DNA of 30,699 nucleotides from contig CAIPTQ010000012.1 of assembly GCA_903868035.1 (NCBI GenBank), forward strand, positions 1 through 30,699, written 5' to 3'. Origin of the DNA: an uncultured Phycisphaerales bacterium (GTDB taxonomy: Bacteria; Planctomycetota; Phycisphaerae; WQYP01). Below are positions 6,665 to 14,440 of this stretch, in pieces. Numbering within the stretch: the first letter of the stretch is position 1; the number at the start of each line of letters is the position of its first letter. The translations under genes and the position numbers were made by a program. Under the pieces are notes generated by a model. It had not been told where the DNA came from, did no database searches, and worked only from the letters and a program-made list of their open reading frames with translations.

Positions 6665-8404
6665 TTAAACGACTTCGGCCATTTCAGGAATGGTGAGCCA
6701 TTGGGCGAGTTGGGCGGGGGTGTGGCGGGTGAGGAATTGGCGGAAGGTTTCGTCCGCATCGAGGCGCTGGGATTTGTAGGCGTCGGCGATTTGTTTGATC
6801 GCTTTGTGGACGTAATCGGCGGGGACTTTTTTCAAGGTCAGGGTGCCGAACTTGGCGTCGGCGCCGAGCGCTCCACCAAGGAGGATGTTGTAGGCTTCGG
6901 TGCCGCGGACACCGCGGAAGTTGCACACGACGCCCATGAGGCCGATGTCGGCAATCTGGTATTGGGCGCAGGCGTTGGGGCAGCCGGTGACGGAGACCAT
7001 GATGGGCGAGTCGAGGTCGCATTCCTCCTCGAGGAACTTGAGGATGCGCGCGGCGCGGGATTTGGTTTCGACGATGGCGAGGTTGCAGAACTGCGTGCCG
7101 GTGCAGGAAACGAGGGTGGAGCGCCAGAGAGGCGCATGGGGGGTCAGGCCGGCGGCAGTCAGTTCGGCGACAAGGGGTTTGAGGTTTTCGGTCGGGATGT
7201 TGACGAGGAGGAGGTTTTGCTTGTTGGAAAGGCGGATTTGGCCCTGTCCCCCCCCCCCTTTGGCGGCGAATTTTTCGGCCAGGTCGGCGGCCGAGCGCAT
7301 CTGGGCGACGGTGATGCGGCCGCGTTCGATGGGGATGCCGACGTAGTGGAGGCCGGGCTGTTTCTGGGGTCCGGTGCCCATGTGGTCGGTGTGGGGGGCG
7401 TGGGCGGGGCCGGTGCTGGAGTCGTCGTGTTCGAGGGTGAAGCCGAGATCGGCTTCGAGGGTGTCGCGGAATTTCTGCCAGCCCCAGTCGGCGACCAGGT
7501 ACTTCATGCGGGCGTGGATGCGTTTTTCACGGTAGCCGTGGTCGCGGAAGACGTGGGCTATGCCGCGGGCGAGGGCGGGGAGCTGGTCATCGGTCACAAA
7601 GACGCGGAGGGATTGGGCGAGGTGGGGCTGGGTGGAGAGTCCGCCGCCGACCATGACGCCGTAGCCGCGCTGCTCCTGGCCTGTCACGGGATTTTTCCGC
7701 GTGACGCCGAAGATGCCGATGTCGTTGATTTGCGGCTGGTGACAGTGGAGGTGGCAGCCGGCGAGGGCCGTTTTGAATTTGCGGGGGAAGTTGCTGAACT
7801 CCTTGTCGCCCTTGAGGAACATGTCGTTGACGGCGGCGACGGCAGGGGTGGGGTCGATGTGCTCGGCGGCCAGCAAACCGGCGAGGGGGCATCCAACGAC
7901 GTTGCGCGGGGTGTCGCCGCAGGCGAACTTGGAGACGAGGCCGACCTTTTCGAGGCGCGGCAGGAGGGCGGCGAAGGCGTCGATGGTGAGCCAGTGGAGC
8001 TGGATGCACTGGCGGGTGGTGATGTCGCCGAAGCCGCGGGAGTATTGGTCGGAGATGGCGGCGATTTCGCGGAGCTGGGGCGGGGTGAGGATGCCGTTGG
8101 GGATGCGGATGCGGAGCATGAAGTAGCCGTTGCGGGGCAGTTGTTCGTAAAGCCCGAACCAGCGGAGGCGGACGAAGTCGTCCTCGGGGATGGCGGCATG
8201 GCGGGCGGCGGCGGGGAGGTCGGAGGGCGTGCCACCGGAGGCGAGGAAGGCGGCGGTTTTGGTTTCGTCGAGGGGGGGCGGGCTGGCGGCGGCGTAGGTG
8301 AAGATGTCGCGCCAGACGTCGAGGCCGTCTTTGGCGCGTTTGATGGCTTCGACCTTATTGAGTTTTTGGCCGTTGATTTCAACGGTTCCTTGTTCGGCTG
8401 CCAT
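6665..8404 (-). CDS. Ferredoxin-dependent sulfite (nitrite) reductase
   Basis: 579 residues. It reduces sulfite to sulfide (or nitrite to ammonia) with a siroheme coupled to a 4Fe-4S cluster. The cluster ligands are clear: Cys434 and Cys440 (CTGTQFC) and Cys475 and Cys479 (GCPNAC). The siroheme-site Arg/Lys-rich segments TTRQCIQLHW and FPRKFKTALAGC are also present. Two ferrodoxin-like repeats are typical of SirA/NirA. The neighbouring cysH-cysD-cysN genes and shared operators make sulfite the likely substrate. A run of 11 Gs (plus-strand Cs 7248-7258) codes GGGG near residue 383 and is slippage-prone. GTAGGAA, 9 nt upstream of the ATG, serves as ribosome binding site and overlaps an operator. 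Confidence 0.93.
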   Translation of the reverse strand: MAAEQGTVEINGQKLNKVEAIKRAKDGLDVWRDIFTYAAASPPPLDETKTAAFLASGGTPSDLPAAARHAAIPEDDFVRLRWFGLYEQLPRNGYFMLRIRIPNGILTPPQLREIAAISDQYSRGFGDITTRQCIQLHWLTIDAFAALLPRLEKVGLVSKFACGDTPRNVVGCPLAGLLAAEHIDPTPAVAAVNDMFLKGDKEFSNFPRKFKTALAGCHLHCHQPQINDIGIFGVTRKNPVTGQEQRGYGVMVGGGLSTQPHLAQSLRVFVTDDQLPALARGIAHVFRDHGYREKRIHARMKYLVADWGWQKFRDTLEADLGFTLEHDDSSTGPAHAPHTDHMGTGPQKQPGLHYVGIPIERGRITVAQMRSAADLAEKFAAKGGGGQGQIRLSNKQNLLLVNIPTENLKPLVAELTAAGLTPHAPLWRSTLVSCTGTQFCNLAIVETKSRAARILKFLEEECDLDSPIMVSVTGCPNACAQYQIADIGLMGVVCNFRGVRGTEAYNILLGGALGADAKFGTLTLKKVPADYVHKAIKQIADAYKSQRLDADETFRQFLTRHTPAQLAQWLTIPEMAEVV

Positions 8405-8409
8405 GGGCG

Positions 8410-8429
8410 AATTCCTACAAATTTAGTAG
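8410..8429 (-). promoter_or_regulatory. Operator-like palindrome A (sulfite reductase)
   Basis: On the minus strand this reads CTACTAAATTTGTAGGAATT. It matches site B (8501-8520) at 17 of 20 positions by my alignment. It lies just downstream of the predicted start site and overlaps the ribosome binding region, a position suited to repression. The dyad pattern recalls Rrf2-type (CymR/IscR-like) sites, which is inference. Confidence 0.55.
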
Positions 8430-8446
8430 ACGACGTATAATTTAAC

Positions 8447-8475
8447 ATTATAGGTATTTAATTGGGTGTTGGCAA
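8447..8475 (-). promoter_or_regulatory. Sulfite reductase promoter
   Basis: On the minus strand TTGCCA (8475-8470), a 17-bp spacer and TATAAT (8452-8447) form a strong sigma-70-like promoter. The expected start site is near 8440, giving a leader of about 36 nt. Confidence 0.75.
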
Positions 8476-8500
8476 ACGCTATGGGAATTTGTTTTTAATT

Positions 8501-8520
8501 CTACTAATTTGATAGGAATT
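8501..8520 (+). promoter_or_regulatory. Operator-like palindrome B
   Basis: CTACTAATTTGATAGGAATT sits between the two divergent promoters, about 25 bp behind the -35 of the sulfite reductase promoter and about 45 bp upstream of the -35 of the cysH promoter. It is nearly identical to site A in inverted orientation. A partial half-site, TATGGGAATT, is at 8480-8489. Confidence 0.5.
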
Positions 8521-8563
8521 GAGCTCGCAGTGGCGGTGGACGGTGAATTTTGCTCTGGGGGAC

Positions 8564-8591
8564 TTGACAAATGCACCCTACAATTTATAAT
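8564..8591 (+). promoter_or_regulatory. Promoter of DUF2061-cysH-cysD-cysN
   Basis: A consensus -35 TTGACA (8564-8569), a 16-bp spacer and a consensus -10 TATAAT (8586-8591). The predicted start is near 8598, leaving a leader of about 200 nt before the first gene. Confidence 0.8.
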
Positions 8592-8613
8592 CCCCATAGA
8601 TTTTATAGGGATT
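8589..8613 (+). promoter_or_regulatory. Operator-like palindrome C over the -10/+1
   Basis: Perfect 6-bp arms AATCCC (8589-8594) and GGGATT (8608-8613) enclose a mostly symmetric AT-rich centre. The right half TATAGGGATT resembles TAGGAATT of sites A and B. It overlaps the -10 box and start site, so a bound protein would block the operon. Confidence 0.55.
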
Positions 8614-8797
8614 TACTTTTATGGTTACTCCAGCTCCGTGCAGCTTTTGGTTGCCAAGGCCCGTCCCAACGTCGGCGTGTTGACGCTTCCATGGCCCCCC
8701 CGCCAGACAAAACGCACTTGATTCAAACGTCACGCGATCACCACACACCTATGCGGAATACCAAGTTAAATATCTCCGTCCAACTTTTTTGAGTGCC
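8614..8797 (+). other. Leader of the sulfur operon, no gene seen
   Basis: About 180 nt between the start site and the first gene. I see no convincing riboswitch, attenuator stem with T-run, or protein gene. Two short open frames here have no coding signs. Confidence 0.4.
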
Positions 8798-9028
8798 ATG
8801 GCCCGGGAAAAACATTATCGCAGCCTCATCAAAGCCTTTTCCTGGCGGCTCACCGGAACCGTGGACACCGTCATCATCTCGTTTCTGGTCACCGGCAAGG
8901 TCAAATGGGCGCTGAGCATCGGATTCGTCGAGCTGTTCACGAAAGTTTTCCTTTACTACGTCCACGAACGCATCTGGAACAAAATTTCCCTGGGCAAGAT
9001 CAAGGACGTGCAGGATTTCAGCATCTGA
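8798..9028 (+). CDS. DUF2061 small membrane protein
   Basis: 76 residues. An N-terminal K-x-x-S-W-R-L-T-G-T motif (SLIKAFSWRLTGTVDT) precedes a hydrophobic segment VIISFLVTG and a second one ALSIGFVELFTKVFLYYVHERIW. This matches DUF2061, a family predicted to be membrane-embedded and often found beside sulfate-assimilation genes. Its biochemical role is unknown. It is the first gene after the sulfur promoter, and cysH begins 18 nt after its stop. ATG 8798 is preferred to a TTG at 8789; only a weak GAG lies upstream. Confidence 0.85.
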   Translation: MAREKHYRSLIKAFSWRLTGTVDTVIISFLVTGKVKWALSIGFVELFTKVFLYYVHERIWNKISLGKIKDVQDFSI

Positions 9029-9046
9029 TGCTTGCGCGGTCACATT

Positions 9047-9751
9047 ATGAACCATTGGACTCCGGATAAAATCGCCACCGCCAACGCCGAGTTGCGGCAC
9101 AAGCCCCCGCTCGAGATCGTGTACTGGGCCCTGGCACAGGCCTCGGGCCATGCCCTCGTCTCCACCAATTTCCGCCCCTACGAAGCCGTCCTCCTGCATC
9201 TGGCCACGCAGGCCCAGCCCGATATTCCGGTGTTGTGGGTGGACCACGGCTACAATCGCCCCGCGACCTACCGGCATGCCGCGCAGTTGAAAAAGCTGCT
9301 CACGCTGAACCTCAAAAGCTACATCCCACAAGTGACTGCCGCGCATTACGACGCGGTGTTTGGCGGCGTGCCCGCGTTGACGCCGGAGAACGAGGAGCGC
9401 CTCCGGGAGTTCAGTGCCGTCATGAAGCTCGAACCGTTCCGCCGGGGCCTGCGGGAACTGGCGCCGGCCATCTGGCTCACCGCCCTGCGCCGCGTGCAGA
9501 ACCCGAACCGCGCCGGACTCGACATCGTCACCGCGGACCACAATTTCCACACCCTCAAGGTCAGCCCCCTGTTCTACTGGAGCGACCCAGACCTGGAGGC
9601 TTACCTCGTGCGCCACAACTTGCCCAATGAGTGGGATTACTTCGATCCCGCCAAGGCCGACGAAAAACGCGAGTGCGGCCTGCACGCTTCCTGGGGCGTC
9701 CCGGCCGCCACGGCCCCGACCCCGGTCCCTTCACCGAAGGATGCCCCATGA
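9047..9751 (+). CDS. cysH: PAPS reductase (thioredoxin-dependent)
   Basis: 234 residues. It reduces 3'-phosphoadenylyl sulfate to sulfite with electrons from thioredoxin. The segment ALVSTNFRPYEAVLLHL corresponds to the nucleotide-binding loop and PVLWVDHGYNRPATYR to the next conserved block. The catalytic motif ECGLH is near the C-terminus. That cysteine is the only one in the protein: the CC...CxxC iron-sulfur ligands of APS reductases are absent, so PAPS rather than APS is the expected substrate. The last ~15 residues are a Pro/Ala tail. It overlaps cysD by ATGA. No Shine-Dalgarno sequence is obvious. Confidence 0.9.
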   Translation: MNHWTPDKIATANAELRHKPPLEIVYWALAQASGHALVSTNFRPYEAVLLHLATQAQPDIPVLWVDHGYNRPATYRHAAQLKKLLTLNLKSYIPQVTAAHYDAVFGGVPALTPENEERLREFSAVMKLEPFRRGLRELAPAIWLTALRRVQNPNRAGLDIVTADHNFHTLKVSPLFYWSDPDLEAYLVRHNLPNEWDYFDPAKADEKRECGLHASWGVPAATAPTPVPSPKDAP

Positions 9752-10686
9752 CGACCTATCATCTGGATCACCTGCAGCATCTGGAGACCGAGGCGATCCA
9801 CATCCTGCGGGAAGTCGCCGGGGAATTCGATCGCCCCGCGCTGCTCTTTTCCGGGGGCAAGGATTCCATCTGCCTGCTGCGCCTGGCGGAAAAGGCCTTT
9901 CGCCCGTCGGATCTCCCGTTTCCCCTCCTCAATGTCGAAACCGGCCACGAGTTTCCCGAGCTGCTGGAATTCCGCGACCACCGCGCCCGGGAACTCGGCG
10001 CCAAGCTCATCGTCCGCACCGTGGATGAGGCCGTCCGCCAGGGCACGGCCCATCCGGCCCCGGGCGAAATCAGCCGCAACCAGTTGCAGATACCGGTCCT
10101 GCTGGGCGCCATCGAGGAATTCCGCTTCGACTGCGCCATCGGCGGCGCACGCCGCGACGAGGAGAAGGCCCGGGCCAAGGAACGCTTCTTCAGCTTCCGC
10201 GACGCCTTCGGCCAGTGGGATCCCAAGGCCCAGCGCCCGGAAATCTGGAACCTGTACAACGCCCGGCTCAACCCCGGCGAGCACATGCGCGTCTTCCCGC
10301 TCTCGAACTGGACGGAGATGGACGTCTGGGAATACATCAAACAGGAACAGCTCGCCGTGCCCGGCATCTATTTCAGCCACGAGCGCGCCTGCTTCCGCCG
10401 CGGCGGACAATGGCTGCCCGTGCCCCCGCCCCATGCCGACGCTTCGCGCCCCGATCCCTTCGCCGGCGGCCGCCCCAAGCCCACCGACCAGATCCAAACC
10501 CTCGTCGTCCGCGTGCGCACCATCGCCGACATGATCAGCACCGGCATGATCGTGTCCACCGTCTATTCCGTCGACGGCATCCTCACCGAAATCGCCGCCG
10601 CCCGCGTCACCGAACGCGGCTCGCGCGCCGACGACAAGGTCAGTGAGGCCGCCATGGAAGACCGCAAGAAAGCGGGGTATTTCTAA
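9748..10686 (+). CDS. cysD: Sulfate adenylyltransferase subunit 2
   Basis: 312 residues, about normal for CysD. It is the ATP-pyrophosphatase subunit that adenylates sulfate to APS in complex with the GTPase CysN. The PP-loop motif SGGKDS is at residues 35-40. Other family blocks are LLNVETGHEFPELLEFRD, IGGARRDEEKARAKER and the C-terminal RGSRADDK...EDRKKAGYF. The start overlaps the cysH stop by 4 nt and cysN starts 1 nt after its stop, so the three are coupled. Confidence 0.97.
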   Translation: MTTYHLDHLQHLETEAIHILREVAGEFDRPALLFSGGKDSICLLRLAEKAFRPSDLPFPLLNVETGHEFPELLEFRDHRARELGAKLIVRTVDEAVRQGTAHPAPGEISRNQLQIPVLLGAIEEFRFDCAIGGARRDEEKARAKERFFSFRDAFGQWDPKAQRPEIWNLYNARLNPGEHMRVFPLSNWTEMDVWEYIKQEQLAVPGIYFSHERACFRRGGQWLPVPPPHADASRPDPFAGGRPKPTDQIQTLVVRVRTIADMISTGMIVSTVYSVDGILTEIAAARVTERGSRADDKVSEAAMEDRKKAGYF

Positions 10687-10687
10687 C

Positions 10688-12010
10688 ATGCCACACTCCC
10701 ACCCCCCCCACCCCATCGAACTGCTCCGCTTCAACACCTGCGGCAGTGTGGACGACGGCAAATCCACCCTCATCGGCCGCCTGCTGTATGACTCCAAATC
10801 CCTCATGGAGGACCAGCTCGAGGCCCTCGAACGCTCCGCCGACATCACCGGCGGCGGCCGGATCAACCTCGCCAATCTCACCGACGGCCTCCGCGCCGAG
10901 CGCGAGCAGGGCATCACCATCGACGTGGCTTACCGTTATTTCGCCACCCCGCGCCGGAAATTCATCGTCGCCGACACCCCCGGCCACGTGCAATACACCC
11001 GCAACATGGTCACCGGCGCCAGCACCGCCAATCTGTCCGTCGTGCTCGTGGACGCGCGCCTGGGCGTCATCGAACAAACCCGCCGGCACACCTGCATCGC
11101 CGCGCTGCTGGGCATCCCGCACCTGGTCATCGCGGTGAACAAAATGGACCTGGTGGAGTGGAAGGAAGAGCGTTTCCAGGAAATCCGCGACGCCATCGAG
11201 GGCTTCCTCCCCAAGCTCAGCGCCTTTAGGGATGTTAAGTTTATCCCCCTCAGCGCGCTCAACGGCGACAACGTCGTGGACGCCTCGCCACACATGCCCT
11301 GGTATGGTGGGCCGACCTTGCTGGAGCACCTGGAGACCGTCCACATCGCCAGCGACTGGAACCTCGGCGCGTTGCGCTTCCCCGTGCAATGGGTCAACCG
11401 CCCCCACAATCCCCGCGACCCCAAGCTCCACGATTTCCGCGGCCTTTCCGGCCAGATCGCCGGGGGCATCGTCAAGGTCGGCCAGAAGGTCATCGTCCTC
11501 CCCGGCGGCCACCTCAGCGCCGTCAAGGACATCTGGACCTACGACGGCCCCCGTGCCGAGGCCTTCTGCCCCCAATCCGTCACCCTCGTCCTTGAAGACG
11601 ACCTGGACATCAGCCGCGGCGACATGATCGTCGGCACCCACGCCCTCCCGGGCCTGAGCGCCGACCTCCACGCCCGCATCTGCTGGATGCACCAGCGCCC
11701 CCTGCGCGCCGGCGCCAAATACCTGCTCAAGCATGGCGCGCACACCGTGCAGGCCCTCGTCACCAGCGTGGAAAGCCGGATCAACATCCAGAACTTCGAG
11801 TCCGAAAGCGCTCCCGAACTGCCCCTGAACACCATCGGCGAAATCCGCCTGAAAACTTCCCAGCCGCTCATCTACGACGGCTACGTACACAACCGCCTCA
11901 CCGGCTCGTTCATCCTCATTGAACCGGGGACCAACCAAACCCTCGCCGCAGGCATGCTCCACCCCCCGCTGGAAGCCGTGAAGCCGGAGTACGACGACTT
12001 CGCAATCTAA
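10688..12010 (+). CDS. cysN: Sulfate adenylyltransferase subunit 1 (GTPase)
   Basis: 440 residues. An EF-Tu-like GTPase that drives APS synthesis by CysD. G1 is GSVDDGKST (about residues 19-27), G3 is DTPGH, G4 is NKMD, and the switch region REQGITIDVAYRYF is present. Beta-barrel domains 2 and 3 follow. It ends where stand-alone CysN proteins end; no APS kinase (CysC) domain is fused. A C8 run (10702-10709) lies just after the start codon and codes HPPH. The stop at 12010 ends the operon; no clear terminator is seen in the following 150 nt. Confidence 0.96.
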   Translation: MPHSHPPHPIELLRFNTCGSVDDGKSTLIGRLLYDSKSLMEDQLEALERSADITGGGRINLANLTDGLRAEREQGITIDVAYRYFATPRRKFIVADTPGHVQYTRNMVTGASTANLSVVLVDARLGVIEQTRRHTCIAALLGIPHLVIAVNKMDLVEWKEERFQEIRDAIEGFLPKLSAFRDVKFIPLSALNGDNVVDASPHMPWYGGPTLLEHLETVHIASDWNLGALRFPVQWVNRPHNPRDPKLHDFRGLSGQIAGGIVKVGQKVIVLPGGHLSAVKDIWTYDGPRAEAFCPQSVTLVLEDDLDISRGDMIVGTHALPGLSADLHARICWMHQRPLRAGAKYLLKHGAHTVQALVTSVESRINIQNFESESAPELPLNTIGEIRLKTSQPLIYDGYVHNRLTGSFILIEPGTNQTLAAGMLHPPLEAVKPEYDDFAI

Positions 12011-12159
12011 AATTTCCCCCTTCGACTGGGCCCAGGTTGATCCGGCGACATGGGATGAACTGCTGTGAGCCTGTTCATGGAGAAAATTCATGGACAATTC
12101 TCAACCAGGCGCTCCGATGGTATGCTTGCCGCCCGAGTCGAAATTCCGGGATGCGGTAG

Positions 12160-13164
12160 ATGATTATTGCGGGCATAGACGAAGCAGGCTACGGCCCCCT
12201 CCTGGGGCCGCTGGTCGTCTCCGCCGCCGCCCTGGAACTCGAAGCCGTCCCCATGATCGACGATCCCGCTGCCGTCCCCTGCCTCTGGCGGCTGCTCAAG
12301 GAGGCCGTCGCCAAAAAATCCCCCGTCCGCAAAGGCCGCCTCCTCATCGCCGACTCCAAAATCGTCCACCACCTCGCCGACGGCAACAAACTCCTCGAAC
12401 GCGGCGTCCTCGCCTTCCTCAAAACCATGGACCACAGCGCCGCTGAAGAACTCACCGCCTCCACCCTTCTCGAAAAACTCGGCTGCACCAATCACGACCT
12501 CGCCAGCCTCCCCTGGTACACACCGCAAACCCTCTCCCTCCCCTGGCTCACCGATACCGGCGACCTGGCCATCGCATCCAACATGCTCGCCTCCGCCATG
12601 CGTGCCGCCAAAGTCCGTACGCGCTTCCTCCGCACCGCCCTCGTCTCCGAACGCCACTACAACCGCCTCGTCGCCACCACCAACAACAAGGCCTCCGCCC
12701 TGGTCTCCATCACCCTGACCCACCTCTACCACCTCCACACCGCCTTCGGCCACCTGGGCCTCGTCGTCGGCATCGACAAACAAGGCGGCCGCGACCACTA
12801 CACCACCCTCCTCCTCCGCAGCTTCCCCGAAGCCCAGCTTAAAGTGCTGCACGAATCCGCCGAGGCCAGCAGCTACATGCTTTGCGAAAACTCCCCCGCC
12901 GGCGGAGGGGGGGGACGCCGCACGCTCATCCAGTTCCGCGAGAAAGGCGAAACCGCCTTCCTCCCCACCGCCCTGGCCAGCATGATCTGCAAATATCTCC
13001 GCGAAATGTGCATGCATTCCTTCAACGCCTGGTGGTGCCGGCAGATCGCCGGCCTCCAGCCCACCGCCGGCTACCACACGGACGGCACGCGCTGGCTGCT
13101 GGATGTCGAACCCCACCTCCCGCGCCTGGGCATCAAACGCGACATGCTCGTGCGCACGCGGTAA
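12160..13164 (+). CDS. RNase HII-like protein, enlarged
   Basis: 334 residues against about 200 for ordinary RNase HII. The N-terminus IIAGIDEAGYGPLLGPLVV carries the DEAG motif (Asp7, Glu8), DSKIVHHL resembles the family DSK block, VVGIDKQGGRDHY supplies a third acidic residue, and ASMICKYLREMCMH resembles the ASI-x-AK-x-x-RD helix, with Glu in place of the usual Asp. It may therefore cleave RNA in RNA-DNA hybrids, or be a diverged paralogue. The length comes from insertions between these blocks, including a Gly run coded by G8 (12907-12914). It is separated from cysN by 150 nt with some inverted repeats. Confidence 0.7.
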   Translation: MIIAGIDEAGYGPLLGPLVVSAAALELEAVPMIDDPAAVPCLWRLLKEAVAKKSPVRKGRLLIADSKIVHHLADGNKLLERGVLAFLKTMDHSAAEELTASTLLEKLGCTNHDLASLPWYTPQTLSLPWLTDTGDLAIASNMLASAMRAAKVRTRFLRTALVSERHYNRLVATTNNKASALVSITLTHLYHLHTAFGHLGLVVGIDKQGGRDHYTTLLLRSFPEAQLKVLHESAEASSYMLCENSPAGGGGGRRTLIQFREKGETAFLPTALASMICKYLREMCMHSFNAWWCRQIAGLQPTAGYHTDGTRWLLDVEPHLPRLGIKRDMLVRTR

Positions 13165-13201
13165 ATGCTATCATACGGTGGTCGATCCTGGAGGATCCCA
13201 C

Positions 13202-13555
13202 ATGCGCTGGACACTGCTATTGTGCGTACTCGGCCTGGCCGGTTGCACCCACCTCAAGGGCATCGTGCTGGTGGAATCCACCCAACGCCCCGCACGCACC
13301 GCCGTCCTGTCCATCGGCCGCCCCACCGGCATTGCCGTCTTCGCCACCCACCACGTGGATGCCAACGGCGCTTTTGATTTCTACATCGGCCCCACCGACG
13401 AAAACCACGTCTACATCTACGATGATTCCGGCAGTCCCGAATTGACCATGCGCCGCATCGACCCCTTGGAAATGAGCGTGAATATGACGCTACACCTGCG
13501 TCCCCCCGCGCCGGGCACGCCCGCGCTCCCCGCCGGGTCGCTCAACTATCCGTGA
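13202..13555 (+). CDS. Small predicted lipoprotein
   Basis: 117 residues. A signal peptide MRWTLLLCVLGLAGC ends in the lipobox LAGC, so Cys15 would be lipidated. The mature part looks like a beta-rich domain with repeats of hydrophobic strands and ends in a Pro/Ala-rich tail. No family is recognised. GGAGG (13190-13194) lies 7 nt before the ATG. It is followed 25 nt later by the peroxiredoxin gene, possibly the same transcript. Function unknown. Confidence 0.75.
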   Translation: MRWTLLLCVLGLAGCTHLKGIVLVESTQRPARTAVLSIGRPTGIAVFATHHVDANGAFDFYIGPTDENHVYIYDDSGSPELTMRRIDPLEMSVNMTLHLRPPAPGTPALPAGSLNYP

Positions 13556-13580
13556 ACATCTGTCTGTGAAAGGAGCATCC

Positions 13581-14042
13581 ATGGAAGCCGGACATGCCGC
13601 CCCCGCCTTTTCCCTCCCCTCAACCCAAGGCACGAAGGTCTCGCTCAAGGATTTCCGCGGCCAGAAGGTCGTGCTCTACTTCTATCCCAAGGACGACACC
13701 TCCGGCTGCACCAGGGAGGCCTGCGCCTTCCGCGACGCCTTGCCCGATTACCGCAAGGCCGGCGCCGTCGTGCTGGGCGTATCCCCCGACGGCCTGGCCA
13801 GCCACGCCAAATTCCGCGGCAAATACCAGTTGCCCTTCACGCTGCTGGCCGACGAAGACCATGCCGTCGCCGAGAAATACGGCGTGTGGAAGGAGAAGTC
13901 GATGTACGGCCGCAAGTACATGGGCATCGAACGGACGACCTTCGTGATCGACGCCGCCGGGAAGATCGCGCGGATTTTTCCCAAGGTCAAGGTGGACGGG
14001 CATGTGGAGGAAGTGCTGGCGGTATTGCGTGATGAGATGTAA
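13581..14042 (+). CDS. bcp: Thiol peroxidase, Bcp/PrxQ family
   Basis: 153 residues, typical length. It reduces hydroperoxides using thioredoxin. Peroxidatic Cys43 lies in KDDTSGCTREAC and resolving Cys48 follows five residues later, the atypical two-cysteine PrxQ layout. YFYPKDDT and the closing IERTTFVIDAAGKI are also conserved. ATG 13581 is chosen because AAGGAG (13569-13574) sits 6 nt upstream; a GTG at 13566 is possible but overlaps that site. Confidence 0.95.
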   Translation: MEAGHAAPAFSLPSTQGTKVSLKDFRGQKVVLYFYPKDDTSGCTREACAFRDALPDYRKAGAVVLGVSPDGLASHAKFRGKYQLPFTLLADEDHAVAEKYGVWKEKSMYGRKYMGIERTTFVIDAAGKIARIFPKVKVDGHVEEVLAVLRDEM

Positions 14043-14065
14043 ATTGCATTCTGTTTCCTGTCGCC

Positions 14066-14093
14066 TTGACTTTTTGTTTTGTGAACCTAAAAT
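14066..14093 (+). promoter_or_regulatory. Promoter of the HigBA-like operon
   Basis: TTGACT (14066-14071), a 16-bp spacer and TAAAAT (14088-14093). The start site would be close to 14100, just before AGGA and the ATG at 14109, leaving a very short leader. Confidence 0.6.
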
Positions 14094-14108
14094 GTGGTCA
14101 GGAATGAT

Positions 14109-14417
14109 ATGCGGATCATCAAGGAATCGACCCTAAAGGCGTATTGGCAGAAATACCCTGATGCTGAATCTGCCTTGGCAAAATGGTTGGACATCGCCCG
14201 GCAAGCTTCCTGGACGAGTCTACAAGATGTTCGCCGGCAATTTCCGTCCGCTGACGGCGTGACCGTCGCCAGCGGAAACACGGTGACAGTATTCAACATT
14301 GGCGGTAACAAGTACCGCCTAATCGTGAGCATCAAATACCAATGGGCGGTTATCTACATTCGTGATTTCCTCACCCACGCCGAATACAGCAAGAATTCAT
14401 GGAAGATGTGGCATTAA
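14109..14417 (+). CDS. higB: HigB-type mRNA interferase toxin
   Basis: 102 residues with the HigB (COG4680-like) pattern: MRIIKESTLKAYW, YPDAESALAKWLDIARQASW, then VTVFNIGGNKYRLIVSIKY and VIYIRDFLTHAEYSK. In the family, the strands around N-I-G-G-N-K-Y-R-L and the C-terminal H-x-x-Y are part of the ribosome-dependent RNase site. AGGA upstream and the promoter position support ATG 14109. The toxin-first order, with the antitoxin next, is the usual higBA arrangement. Confidence 0.88.
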   Translation: MRIIKESTLKAYWQKYPDAESALAKWLDIARQASWTSLQDVRRQFPSADGVTVASGNTVTVFNIGGNKYRLIVSIKYQWAVIYIRDFLTHAEYSKNSWKMWH

Positions 14418-14440
14418 AGCACGATAAACTAAGGATGAAC

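Noticed and set aside
6701..8440. 579-residue plus-strand frame opposite sulfite reductase
   Set aside because: It mirrors the real gene on the other strand, has no family motifs and would run across a promoter.
8598..8797. SAM or other sulfur-linked riboswitch in the long leader
   Set aside because: No recognisable SAM-I/II conserved blocks and no terminator stem; control seems to be at the DNA palindromes.
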